From Deltaproteobacteria bacterium (GTDB lineage: Bacteria > Desulfobacterota > Desulfobaccia > Desulfobaccales > 0-14-0-80-60-11), in NCBI GenBank assembly GCA_030018495.1, contig JASEFS010000014.1:1-64000 (forward strand): 64,000 nucleotides of DNA, written 5' to 3'. Below are positions 51,415 to 60,662 of this stretch, piece by piece (the first letter of the stretch is position 1; the number at the start of each line of letters is the position of its first letter). The notes under the pieces were generated by a model. That model saw nothing but the letters and a program-made list of their open reading frames with translations. It was not told the DNA's origin and did not search any database. A program made the translations under genes and the position numbers.

Positions 51415-51867
51415 CTATTCGCCCCGCTGCGGGTATTCTTTGCGGAGGGGAAACCCCTTCCATTCCTGGGGCAGAAGAATGCGTTTCAGATTCGGATGTC
51501 CTTTGAACTTGATGCCCATGAGATCGTAGGCTTCCCGTTCGTGCCAGTCCGCGGTGGACCAGACGGAGGTCACCGAATCGATGACCGGCGCGGCGTCGTC
51601 CAAAAAAGCCTTGAGCGCAATCCGGTCGTGATAGCGGTGCGAATACAGGCTATAGACCACCGCAAAGCGGGGGCTGGCCGGGTGGTAGTCGATGGCCGCG
51701 ATCATTGACAGGTATTTAAAAGAGACGCTGGAATCATCCCGGAGCGCTTTGCAGATGTCCACGATGCGCCCGGGCTTGACCACGATGGTGGTGTCGCCCC
51801 GAAACTCCGTGACTTCCACCACTTCATCCGGGAATTTCTCTTGGAGCAGTTCCGCCGCCTTGTGCAT
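51415..51867 (-). CDS. nuoC: NADH-quinone oxidoreductase subunit C
   Basis: 150 aa; WHEREAYDLMGIKFKGHPNLKRILLPQEWKGFPLRKEYP. Confidence 0.96.
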   Translation of the reverse strand: MHKAAELLQEKFPDEVVEVTEFRGDTTIVVKPGRIVDICKALRDDSSVSFKYLSMIAAIDYHPASPRFAVVYSLYSHRYHDRIALKAFLDDAAPVIDSVTSVWSTADWHEREAYDLMGIKFKGHPNLKRILLPQEWKGFPLRKEYPQRGE

Positions 51868-52382
51868 TAAGCCGCCTCCCGCCGGGACTGGAGCTTGTCT
51901 CGATATTGCTGGGTCAGGAAAGGATCATGGAGAATTTTTTCATGGAGCTTCAAAATGCCGTAAAGCAAGCCTTCGGGCCGGGGCGGACAGCCGGGGATGT
52001 AAACGTCCACCGGCAAGTACTTGTCGATGCCCTGGACCACGGCGTAGGAATCAAAAATGCCGCCGGAGGAAGCGCAGGCCCCCATGGCGATGACCCACTT
52101 GGGTTCGCTCATCTGCTCGTAGACCCGCTCGATGGCCGGCATCATCTTCTTGCAGACAGTGCCCGCGATGATAATGACGTCGGCCTGACGCGGCGAAGCG
52201 CGAAAGGCTTCCATGCCGAAGCGGGCGATGTCCCAACGGTTGGCCGCGGTGACGATCATTTCGATGGCGCAGCAGGCCAAGCCGAAGGTGGCGGGCCAGA
52301 GGCTGCTTTTGCGGGACCAGTCCACCAGCTTTTCCAAGGTGGTGGTGAGGACGTTGTATCCCAGGTGTTCTTCAATGCCCAT
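51867..52382 (-). CDS. nuoB: NADH-quinone oxidoreductase subunit B
   Basis: 171 aa; [37 protein letters not shown]. Confidence 0.97.
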   Translation of the reverse strand: MGIEEHLGYNVLTTTLEKLVDWSRKSSLWPATFGLACCAIEMIVTAANRWDIARFGMEAFRASPRQADVIIIAGTVCKKMMPAIERVYEQMSEPKWVIAMGACASSGGIFDSYAVVQGIDKYLPVDVYIPGCPPRPEGLLYGILKLHEKILHDPFLTQQYRDKLQSRREAA

Positions 52383-52398
52383 GCAAATACTCCAAAAA

Positions 52399-52561
52399 GC
52401 GGTTTTTGGTTTTTAGTTTTTGGTTTTTAGTGCAGCGTGATTTGGGGCTTTTTTTATTTACCTAAGAAACCAAAAACCTTTTTGTTATTTGTTTTTGGTT
52501 CTCGGTGAAGGCTATGACCATTTACGCAAACCAGAAACCAAAAACCGAAAACCAAAAACCG
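52399..52561. repeat. Nested paired inverted heptad arrays between nuoA and nuoB
   Basis: Arms 52399-52430 and 52529-52561 plus inner AACCAAAAAC...GTTTTTGGTT near 52467-52501. Confidence 0.9.
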
Positions 52562-52567
52562 TATTTA

Positions 52568-52924
52568 TCATTCCCATTCCAAGGCGCCTTTGCCCCAAAC
52601 GTAGGCCAGCCCTACCACCAGGACAAAGACGAAAATGGCCATCTCGGCGAAGCCGAACCAGCCCAGGTCCTTGAAGATCACGCCCCAGGGGTAGAGGAAG
52701 ATGGCCTCGATGTCGAACACGATGAAAAACATGGCGATGACATAAAACCGCACCGTGTAGCGATAGCGGGCATCGCCGATGGGGTCCATGCCGCACTCGT
52801 AGGGGATGTCTTTTTGCGGGGTGTGGCGCTTTTTGCCCAAAAGCTCGGACAAGAGCACGATGGACCCGATCAGCCCGACGACAATACCCATGTAAAGGAG
52901 GACAGGCACATAATTGATCAGCAT
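52568..52924 (-). CDS. nuoA: NADH-quinone oxidoreductase subunit A
   Basis: 118 aa; PYECGMDPIGDARYRYTVRFYVIAMFFIVFDIEAIFLYPW. Confidence 0.97.
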   Translation of the reverse strand: MLINYVPVLLYMGIVVGLIGSIVLLSELLGKKRHTPQKDIPYECGMDPIGDARYRYTVRFYVIAMFFIVFDIEAIFLYPWGVIFKDLGWFGFAEMAIFVFVLVVGLAYVWGKGALEWE

Positions 52925-53059
52925 AAGCCAGCCTTAATATGCGGGTGGGTCCGGCCCACCTTTATCTCTTGGCGGGCCAGGCCCGCCCTTTGTTGGCTCC
53001 GTGGATAGCCCGGGCCTCTTGCCCCGGGACTTCACGGGCTGGAAGCCCGCGATGGTAAA

Positions 53060-54916
53060 TCAGTGTCCGTGGCCGTTTCCCTTGCAGACTCCCAACGGAC
53101 AATTTCCCGCCACGTGCGCCAGCCATTCGTCCCGGAAGCGCTCGATGGTGGTTTTCAAAAAGGAGTGGGGGCTCCAGCCCAAGGCGCAGTTGGCGCTCTC
53201 CACCATGTACTTGGAAAGCTTGACCAGCCGGTCCAGGTCGGCCTCTTCACCCTGGCCCGCGGCGATCCGGCACACCATCTCGTACAGCACCCGGGTGCCG
53301 CGGCGGCAGGGCAGGCAAAAGCCGCAGGACTCGTGCTGAAAGAAGGACATCAGGCACTTGACCACGTCCACGATGCAGGTGGTGTCATCCATGACCAGCA
53401 TGGTGCCGGAGCCCAGGGCGCCCTCCACCGCCATCATGGCCTTGTATTCCAGGGGGGTGTCCACGTGCTCCGGGAGAATGAAGCCTGAAGCCGCGCCGCC
53501 CGGCTGCACCGCCTTTAAGGCGCGGCCGTGGCGCACGCCGCCGCCGATGGAATTGATCAAAGTGGACAGAGGCAGGCCCATGTTGGCTTCCACGATGCCG
53601 GGCTTATTGACATGGCCCACCACCTGAAAGATCTTGGTGCCCTTGGAGTCCTCGGTGCCCTTGGCCTTATACCAATCCGCGCCTCGGACGATGATGTCCG
53701 GTACGCTGGCCAGAGACTCCACATTGTTGACGATGGTGGGTTTGTACCAGACGCCAACCTGGCCGGGGAACGGCGGCTTTACCCGAGGGTAGCCCCGCTC
53801 GCCCTGGATGGAATTGATGAGCGCGGTTTCCTCGCCGCAGACATACGAGCCGCCGCCGGTCTGTATCTGGATATGGAAAGAGAAATTGGTGCCGAAAATA
53901 TTGTCGCCCAAAAAGCCCCGCTCCATGGCCTGGTCGATGGCGTTCTGGAGGCGGTGCATGGACAGGTAATACTCACCCCGCACGTAGATATAGCCCTGGT
54001 GCGCGCCCACCGCGTAGCCCGCGATGGCCATGCCTTCCAAGACCCGGTGGGGATCGCCCTCCATAAGATAGCGGTCTTTGATGGTGCCGGGTTCGCCTTC
54101 ATCCGCGTTGCAGACGATATATTTGGGGAATACGGGCGACGGCCGGGTGAAGGACCACTTCAACCCGGTGGGAAAGCCGGCGCCGCCCCGGCCCCGGAGG
54201 CCCGACTCTTTCACCACCTCCACCACCTCCTCGTCGGTCATGGAGGTGACGGCCTTTTTCAAGCCTTCGTAGCCGCCCCGGGAAACATAGTCGTCCAGGC
54301 TCATGGGGTCGATCTGATCCACGTTCCTGAGCAAGGTCAATTCATCGGGGCTGGGCGGGTACTCGCTCAACGGGTTGGTGCTGCGGCGGAGCTGGCGGTA
54401 GTCCGGAGCCTTGCCGGCCCGGTAGTCGGCCAGGATGCTCTTGATGCGCTCGGGCGTGAGCCTGCCGTGCACCACTTCGTTGATCTCCATGGCCGGGGCC
54501 ACTTCGCACACCCCCAGGCAAGCCGTATGCTCCAAGGTGAACAGGCCGTCAGCGGTGGTTTCCCCCACCTCCTTGAGGCCCAACTCGTCCTTGAGCACAT
54601 CCACCAGGTTGTCCACCCCCATGATGTGGCAGGGCGGGGATTCGCAAAGTCTAATGATATATTTGCCCCGGGGCTGCGTCGAGAACATGGTGTAGAAGCT
54701 CAGGACGCCGTAAAGATAGGCGTACGGCAGGTTCATTTCCCGGGACACCTGCTGCAGGGCCTCCATGGGCAGCCAGTTGCCGCAGAGATTCTGCACCGCG
54801 TGGAGAGCGGGCAGCAGGCCGCCTTTGATCCGCTTGAATTTGCCGCAGACTTCCTGAATGCCGGCTACTTGTTCGGGGCTTAAAGACGCGCTGACGGGGC
54901 GTTTTATTTCCAGCAT
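53060..54916 (-). CDS. nuoEF: NuoE-NuoF fusion (24-kDa + 51-kDa subunits)
   Basis: 618 aa; CESPPCHIMG...ACLGVCEVAPAMEIN (NuoE) then GRGGAGFPTGLKWSF, CNADEGEPGTIKDR, SCGFCLPCRRGT (NuoF). Confidence 0.95.
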   Translation of the reverse strand: MLEIKRPVSASLSPEQVAGIQEVCGKFKRIKGGLLPALHAVQNLCGNWLPMEALQQVSREMNLPYAYLYGVLSFYTMFSTQPRGKYIIRLCESPPCHIMGVDNLVDVLKDELGLKEVGETTADGLFTLEHTACLGVCEVAPAMEINEVVHGRLTPERIKSILADYRAGKAPDYRQLRRSTNPLSEYPPSPDELTLLRNVDQIDPMSLDDYVSRGGYEGLKKAVTSMTDEEVVEVVKESGLRGRGGAGFPTGLKWSFTRPSPVFPKYIVCNADEGEPGTIKDRYLMEGDPHRVLEGMAIAGYAVGAHQGYIYVRGEYYLSMHRLQNAIDQAMERGFLGDNIFGTNFSFHIQIQTGGGSYVCGEETALINSIQGERGYPRVKPPFPGQVGVWYKPTIVNNVESLASVPDIIVRGADWYKAKGTEDSKGTKIFQVVGHVNKPGIVEANMGLPLSTLINSIGGGVRHGRALKAVQPGGAASGFILPEHVDTPLEYKAMMAVEGALGSGTMLVMDDTTCIVDVVKCLMSFFQHESCGFCLPCRRGTRVLYEMVCRIAAGQGEEADLDRLVKLSKYMVESANCALGWSPHSFLKTTIERFRDEWLAHVAGNCPLGVCKGNGHGH

Positions 54917-55026
54917 GATTAGTCCAAGGGAAGGAAAATTGTGAAAAATTTCTTTAGCTCTTGATTTTTAATCCCAACAGGGCGGGCTGTCAAGAACTTT
55001 TTTGGAAAAAATGGACAGCCGGGGAA

Positions 55027-55321
55027 GCAGCAGTCAGCAGTCAGTAGTCAGCAGTCAGTAGTCAGTAGTCAGTAGTCAGTAGCCAGTAGTCAGTAGTCAG
55101 TGGGCAGTGGTCAGAATGTAGGGCGCGCTCTGCGCGCCTAACTAAGCGGCCAGTGGCCAGTGGTTAGTGGTCAGTGGCCAGTGGAAAGGGGAGGGATTAT
55201 TGCTAAATGTTTACATATAACTATCACATGTTCGGCGCGCGCGGCGCGCCCTATATTCTGATTACTGGTAACTGGTAACCGGTTTTTGCCTGACATCTGG
55301 CACCTGGCACCTGGCACCTGC
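55027..55321. repeat. Mosaic of heptad arrays (AGTAGTC, GGCCAGT, CTGGTAA, CACCTGG) with REP palindromes between nuoEF and ydcF
   Basis: ~12 AGTAGTC-type units 55027-55114; GGCCAGT units 55147-55186; CACCTGG units 55290-55321; palindromes 55122-55138 and 55234-55250. Confidence 0.9.
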
Positions 55322-55322
55322 C

Positions 55323-55889
55323 CTAACGCCAGAACAGGGCCCGGCGGCCCAGGACCTTGAGCCAGGCCGCGCCTTCCCTCAGGGCCATCTTGGTGAGCCA
55401 GAGATAGCGGCGGTTTTGCCAGTATGTCCTCAGGACCCCCGGGACCGGCAGGGAATAGAGGTCAATCTGATGCGGGTGGAAATGGCGGCGAAAGAGATAG
55501 CGGGCCCGGCGGATATGGAGGCCGTCGGAGACCAGGGCGACGCTGGCCAGGTTGAGGTCCTGCACCACCGGCAGGGTGTGGCGGGCCGAAGCCAGGGTAT
55601 TTTTGCTCTCTTCTTCCAGGATGAGGCGGCCGGCCAGGCGGTCCCGCATCTCCGCTCCCCAGTTATCCTCAGTCCAGGCCAGGGCATAGTCCGCCATGGC
55701 CCTGGCCTCGGTCAGATGGGTGCCATGGGTGGGCCCGCCGGTGATTATGACGTAAGCCTCGCCGCCCTGCTCCTGCCACACCGCGATGGCATGCTCCAGG
55801 CGCATGCGGCCGATGCGGCCGGGCCGGCCCTGGGCGTTCAGGCGGGCCCCTAAGACTATCAGGGCGTCCAGAGTTCGGTGCTCAGGCAT
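55323..55889 (-). CDS. YdcF/DUF218 family protein
   Basis: ALIVLGARLNAQGRPGRIGRMRLEHAIAVWQEQGGEAYVIITGG...EARAMADYA...EEESKNTLASARHTLP; start moved to MPEHR. Confidence 0.85.
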   Translation of the reverse strand: MPEHRTLDALIVLGARLNAQGRPGRIGRMRLEHAIAVWQEQGGEAYVIITGGPTHGTHLTEARAMADYALAWTEDNWGAEMRDRLAGRLILEEESKNTLASARHTLPVVQDLNLASVALVSDGLHIRRARYLFRRHFHPHQIDLYSLPVPGVLRTYWQNRRYLWLTKMALREGAAWLKVLGRRALFWR

Positions 55890-55920
55890 AAGCAGTGACC
55901 AGTGGCCAGTAATCAGTAAC
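55890..55920. repeat. Heptad array abutting the ydcF start
   Basis: agcagtgaccagtggccagtaatcagtaac. Confidence 0.8.
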
Positions 55921-55955
55921 GTATTCTTATTGGCGGGGAGTGTCCGCCCCACAAC

Positions 55956-56702
55956 TCACGATCGCCGCTTGCGCCGCTCCTTGCGGGTGGCGGCCTTCCA
56001 GGCCGGTTCATCCTTCTTGCGGCCCGCCTTGCCCGCTTTCTTCATCATTTCAGCAAAATCCACGGCCAGCGCGCCGGCGGGCGGCAGAGGGAAATCCTCT
56101 TTGGCCGGTTTGGGTTTGGGCTTTGGCTTTTCCGGTACTTTCGGAAGCGGCGGCGCCTGGACGAATTCTTGGGGAACGGCGGAAGAGGAAAGAAAAAGGT
56201 TTTCACCATACGGTTGAAAAGCCACCCCGGCCCGGGCCGCAGCCCGCGCCTGGACGGTGATCAGGACGGGCTCCGGTGAGCGGCGTTTGCCCAGTTTAAG
56301 GGCAATCTCAGGGGTGACAGCCAGGACAATCTCCTGGCCGATCGGCGGCCTAAGCCCATGTTCGACCACCACGGCGTGGGCCTTGGGCGGGACCGCGGCA
56401 TAGAGCAGGGCAGGGGGGGCTTCTCCCGGGGGCCGCCTTAGTGCCGCGGGCTTGGGCGCCACACTCCGGATCTTATCAGCCAGGATCTCCAACCGGGGCG
56501 ATTGACTCAGGGCCGCGGTCTGGTCCAAATGATGCCGCCTAATATGGCCCCAGCCCGGCTCCGAGCCCAAGGCCGCCAAAAGTTGCTTGATGGAAACAAA
56601 GCCCTCGGCATCCAATACCAGGCCGAACTCGTCGGGCCGGTGGCAGAGGATGTAGGTGAGCATTTTGGCCAGGGCTTCCAATTGGGAAGGCAACCGCGTC
56701 AT
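55956..56702 (-). CDS. KptA/Tpt1-like protein with degraded catalytic motifs and basic C-terminal extension
   Basis: 248 aa; LAKMLTYILCHRPDEFGLVLDAEGFVSIKQLL, PPALLYAAVPPKAHAVVVEHGLRP, VLITVQARAAARAGVAFQPYGENLFLSSSAVP align with Tpt1 layout. Confidence 0.7.
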   Translation of the reverse strand: MTRLPSQLEALAKMLTYILCHRPDEFGLVLDAEGFVSIKQLLAALGSEPGWGHIRRHHLDQTAALSQSPRLEILADKIRSVAPKPAALRRPPGEAPPALLYAAVPPKAHAVVVEHGLRPPIGQEIVLAVTPEIALKLGKRRSPEPVLITVQARAAARAGVAFQPYGENLFLSSSAVPQEFVQAPPLPKVPEKPKPKPKPAKEDFPLPPAGALAVDFAEMMKKAGKAGRKKDEPAWKAATRKERRKRRS

Positions 56703-56958
56703 GAATCTATCCTGAGAAATTCCTCAAGCCCTCAAAAGTTAACTGAAATCCTTAACGCCGTAGGAAGGAAAGCGAAACGCCTCCTGCCATTAGGGTTAAA
56801 GCGGCACAGGCAGACCGCCTGCGCCACTCTTAAGGCTCATGGTTTTTTCGCCTTTTTTCCCTTTCCCCTTTTCCCCTCTTGCCCCTTTCCTGGAATCTAC
56901 CATTCGGGTGTTGACAAGACAAGGAAAGATGCTAATTTTATACGGATAAGGATTTACC

Positions 56959-57495
56959 ATGGAGCGCCGCTGCTTTGACAGTAATCATCGGGAGTTGCTC
57001 TGCGAGGCTCAAGTCATCGCGGAGGAGATGACTTCCGACTTTTTCAAGCTGAATCATAGCCATTGGCAGCGGTGGCGCTATGATATTCTTACCCTGGAGC
57101 ACCTGCGCTCCGAAGAGGTTTCGCCCCATGCCCTGGCCTTACTGGCCAAATACCAGGGGCTGCCGCCGGACAGTTCCCTTAACTCCGTGGCCTTCGACTT
57201 CTACCGCATCTGTCTCCAGGATCACAACATTTTGAGGACCCTGACGTCCGGCCGGGGTTTGGCAGCCCTGCCGCTGTTCAGTTATATTTTAACCCATGAG
57301 TTGGTTCATGTGGTGCGTTTCAGCCGTTTTCAGGCGAGATTCGAGGCCACCTGGCCGGAAAAGCTGGCTGAAGAGGCCCATGTGCACCGTTTAACGCAAG
57401 ACATTCTGGCGCCGCTGAATTTTCTCGAACTGGCGCCGGTCTTTAATTTCTATGAAACCAGTTGGCAAGGAGGTTGGCGGTATGCCCATCTATGA
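56959..57495 (+). CDS. HExxH-motif protein of unrecognised family, putative metallopeptidase
   Basis: 178 aa; [19 protein letters not shown]...[13 protein letters not shown]. Confidence 0.55.
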   Translation: MERRCFDSNHRELLCEAQVIAEEMTSDFFKLNHSHWQRWRYDILTLEHLRSEEVSPHALALLAKYQGLPPDSSLNSVAFDFYRICLQDHNILRTLTSGRGLAALPLFSYILTHELVHVVRFSRFQARFEATWPEKLAEEAHVHRLTQDILAPLNFLELAPVFNFYETSWQGGWRYAHL

Positions 57496-57787
57496 GTATC
57501 AATGCGCCGCCTGTGGTCGGGTCACGGAAAAATGGCAGAAATTTTCGGAAGCGCCTCTGACGATCTGCCCACATTGCGGCGGGAGTCTCAACAAACTTAT
57601 CAGTAACTGTTCCTTTCACCTCAAAGGCAGCGGCTGGTACGTCACTGATTATGCCGGCGGCGGACGGCCAAATTCCAGCACTCCCGAAAAAGCGGACACG
57701 GCAGGTAAAAGCGCCGGCAGCGGCACGGGAGAAAAGTCCGAGGCCTCGGCGAAGTCCGAGTCGTCTGCCGCGTCAAAGATAAAATGA
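57482..57787 (+). CDS. FmdB family zinc-ribbon protein
   Basis: [34 protein letters not shown]; start overlaps the upstream ORF end. Confidence 0.88.
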   Translation: MPIYEYQCAACGRVTEKWQKFSEAPLTICPHCGGSLNKLISNCSFHLKGSGWYVTDYAGGGRPNSSTPEKADTAGKSAGSGTGEKSEASAKSESSAASKIK

Positions 57788-57830
57788 GGAACCTGTTAAC
57801 ATTCCCCGTCGGGGAAGAAAGTGAGCATTT

Positions 57831-58409
57831 GTGGCAGAAATCAAAAGCGCTCTGGAAATAGCCTTGGAAAAAGCGGAGCGCTATGGCCGAGCTACCAAAG
57901 AGGAACTTCGTAAAGAAGAATACCTGGAAAAAGGGCGGCAACTGGCGGTCCAGTTCTTAAAGGAAGAGGGCGATTTGGCCGCGGAGCTGGCGAAGCTCCC
58001 TCCCGAAGCCAGGGACGCGGCCAAGCAGGCGGTAAAGGAAGTGCTGGTGCGAAACATCGCCCTTCCCCGGGAAGAAACCGTGGACCCTCGGGCGGTGCGG
58101 GCCCTGGAAGGCCTGCTCCTGGTAGCCTCCAACCAAAAGGGCATGACCCGGCTCAAGGAAGAAGTGCAGCAGCTCTGGCAGCAATTTCTCATGGCTCGGA
58201 ATTCGGCGCTGCAGCAGCTTAAAGCCAGCTTCAGCCAGCAGGTCAGAAATGTCACCCAGGCCCTGGAGGCCCAGTACGGCCAGAGGATGAAGGTGGAAGT
58301 GGAACACCTGCCCCAATTCCAGGAAGAATGGCGCAAGTTTGAGACGAACCTCATCCAGCAGTTCGAACCCATCCTGGAAGACCGCAAGACCAGGATGCTG
58401 ACCTTGTAG
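57831..58409 (+). CDS. Hypothetical coiled-coil protein
   Basis: 192 aa; charged helical sequence, no family recognised; same-strand spacing after FmdB. Confidence 0.6.
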   Translation: MAEIKSALEIALEKAERYGRATKEELRKEEYLEKGRQLAVQFLKEEGDLAAELAKLPPEARDAAKQAVKEVLVRNIALPREETVDPRAVRALEGLLLVASNQKGMTRLKEEVQQLWQQFLMARNSALQQLKASFSQQVRNVTQALEAQYGQRMKVEVEHLPQFQEEWRKFETNLIQQFEPILEDRKTRMLTL

Positions 58410-58470
58410 CAGTGGCCAGTGGCCAGTGGTCAGTGGCCAGCAGACTGAAGACTGATTACTGATCACTGGC
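58410..58470. repeat. Inverted heptad arrays between convergent genes, running into the amidohydrolase 3' end
   Basis: gcagtggccagtggccagtggtcagtggccagcagactgaagactgattactgatcactggc. Confidence 0.85.
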
Positions 58471-59235
58471 AACTTTTTCTCTCTCTCCCAAACGGCATAC
58501 GCGGCGGAAGTTATCGGCCAGGACGGCTTGTAGCTGCTCGGAAGGCAGGTTGAGGCTGGTCACCTTGGCCAGTTCGTGGGCCGGGTGGCCGAAGGGGTAG
58601 TCGCTTCCGAAAAACAGTCGGCCGCTGCCGTAACGTCCTAAATAATCTTCTATTTCCCTCCTCGAAGCCAGAGCGGTGTCGGCATGAACATAAGGCAAGG
58701 CAAAAAGGCCGGTCCGCTCCAAAGCCGCATAGCCGCCGTTTAAGCCTCCCAGGTGCGGGATGATCAGAGGCACCTGGGGCGGCAACAATTTCTCTGCAAA
58801 AAGCAGGGTATTGGCGAAGGTCTCTTCCAAAAGAATGGGCAGCCCTTTTTTCTGCACCACCTCCAAAAATTCCCGGCAGCGGGGATCGTCGTAGTGGTAT
58901 TCCGGTTCATTGGCGTGCCGGTGCCACTTGACCGCGACGTACCCCGACCCCAGGTCTTCATAGGCAAAATCGTTCCAGACGAAAAAATACCTGGAAATCT
59001 CAATTTCCGGGTCGTTCAGTTCCCGCAGGTAACGATGTGCAGCCCGTCGGCAGGCCTGCCAGGCCGGCGTATCGGTGAAGTTGTAATCGTACCGGTCGTA
59101 AATATCCTCCACCGGTGGGATAAGCCCGGCTCCCCTAATGCCGGCCTCCTCAAGCAGCGGACGGATGCCCTCCCAGCCCCAGGAGACGTTTTGGACGCCG
59201 CAGTGGATGTGGCTGTCGATGACTATTCTGTCCAT
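58456..59235 (-). CDS. Amidohydrolase-family protein (TIM-barrel metal-dependent hydrolase)
   Basis: 259 aa; VIDSHIHCGVQNVSWG, GSGRLFFGSDYPFGHPAHELAKV. Confidence 0.85.
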   Translation of the reverse strand: MDRIVIDSHIHCGVQNVSWGWEGIRPLLEEAGIRGAGLIPPVEDIYDRYDYNFTDTPAWQACRRAAHRYLRELNDPEIEISRYFFVWNDFAYEDLGSGYVAVKWHRHANEPEYHYDDPRCREFLEVVQKKGLPILLEETFANTLLFAEKLLPPQVPLIIPHLGGLNGGYAALERTGLFALPYVHADTALASRREIEDYLGRYGSGRLFFGSDYPFGHPAHELAKVTSLNLPSEQLQAVLADNFRRVCRLGEREKVASDQ

Positions 59236-59265
59236 GTATCCGTTAGGTGATATCAGCCTTGAAAG

Positions 59266-60654
59266 TTAATCAGGACGACGCCGCCGGGAAAGGAACAGGC
59301 CGAAGAGGTTGATCCCTATGGCAGTGGCGATAATGAACCAGTCCAGGACGCTAAAAAGGGCGCAAAGCAGTATCAGATAGAAGTAGTCCCGGCTGACGGC
59401 TTCGTTCAACATCTTTTCCGGCCCTGAGGCGAACTCTTTCTTGCTTAGGGGGGAAAGCCCGCCAGAGGTTTGCCGGCGCCTCTCCTGCAAGGGGTTGGTG
59501 AGCCGCCAGCACCAGGCGTAGCCGAAGGTAAGGGGGATTAATAAAAGAATAAATAAGGCCTGGCCTGTGGCGCGGTACCGGCCCACGGCAATCCCACAGA
59601 AAATGAGCAGGTTCAGGATAGTGTCGCCGTAGAGGTCAAGCAGGCGGCCTTCCGGACTCTCCTGAAAGGTCAAGCGGGCCAGGAGGCCGTCGAGGGTGTC
59701 AAGGACGATGATCCAGGGCAGCAGCAGGGCGGCCCCCAGACCGGCCCAGTAATTGCCGACAAGAAAGCCAGCCACGGCCACCAAGCCGAGGAGCAGATCG
59801 GCTACCGTGATGCAATTCGGATGCACCAGGATGGCCTTATCCGCCAACCTGAGGAGAATATAGCGGGCCAGGCGGCGGTTCACCGAGCTTTCCAGGCAGC
59901 CCTCGCCCCAGGGAGAGCCGTGAGTCGCCATGACCAGGCGAAATGCTGCGTTCTTGACATCCTGGTCATTTTGTATAGAGGCGACCGCACCGGCCTCGGT
60001 TTCGATGCCCATGAGCCGGTTTCCCCGGGCCTGCTCAACGAAATACGGGAAGAGAGCGGCGTTCGGAGCCGCGTCCGGGACTTCCGCCAACCCCTGATTT
60101 TGCAGCCATGACCGCCATCCCCGCCAGGCGGATTGCGAGAACAGGGCCAACCCCAGGACGCAATGGCTTCCGGACCCGGTGGCGAAATCGAAGGAAGTTA
60201 TTAGATTTTCCTCCATAGACACCCGCATAGCTGCCTGGATGCCCGGAGGCTGAGCCCCGGCCCGGCAGTCTGCGACAGCCAGGGCCAGCCCGCCTTCAGG
60301 CACCGGAGACCGGGAGAACTCTGCCAAAACAGCCGGGGTGGTCAATATATCCGCGGCCATTACCAAGATGGAGCCGTTCTCGGTATTAGAAGGGGCCGGG
60401 AGCGGCAGGTCCTGCCACCTGGAGAATACCTCCAGGGTGGCGCCGGCCGGTCCCTTCATCCTGGCCAGGCGCTTCTCCAATTGAGCGCGGGCGGCCGGGG
60501 GGGCCAGCAAACCGACCCTGGAGATGCCGGCGCGCCAGAGGCTGAAAATCAGGCGCTGCAGATATGGCAAGCCGACGATCGGGGCAAAGAGATGAGGAGG
60601 CAGCAACTGCCCCCGTTGGGTGGTGGGAATCAGGACCAGGGCTTGGGTTGCCAT
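59266..60654 (-). CDS. Fused nucleotidyltransferase-like + CDP-alcohol phosphatidyltransferase (IPCT/DIPPS-like architecture)
   Basis: Start moved to MATQALVLIPTT; CDP-AP motif DTLDGLLARLTFQESPEGRLLDLYGD; N-terminal LFAPIVGLPYLQRLIFSLWRAGIS. Confidence 0.7.
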   Translation of the reverse strand: MATQALVLIPTTQRGQLLPPHLFAPIVGLPYLQRLIFSLWRAGISRVGLLAPPAARAQLEKRLARMKGPAGATLEVFSRWQDLPLPAPSNTENGSILVMAADILTTPAVLAEFSRSPVPEGGLALAVADCRAGAQPPGIQAAMRVSMEENLITSFDFATGSGSHCVLGLALFSQSAWRGWRSWLQNQGLAEVPDAAPNAALFPYFVEQARGNRLMGIETEAGAVASIQNDQDVKNAAFRLVMATHGSPWGEGCLESSVNRRLARYILLRLADKAILVHPNCITVADLLLGLVAVAGFLVGNYWAGLGAALLLPWIIVLDTLDGLLARLTFQESPEGRLLDLYGDTILNLLIFCGIAVGRYRATGQALFILLLIPLTFGYAWCWRLTNPLQERRRQTSGGLSPLSKKEFASGPEKMLNEAVSRDYFYLILLCALFSVLDWFIIATAIGINLFGLFLSRRRRPD

Positions 60655-60662
60655 CACGCCTT

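Noticed and set aside
55027-55114. Possible CRISPR-like array
   Set aside because: Contiguous 7-bp units without spacers; no cas genes in the window
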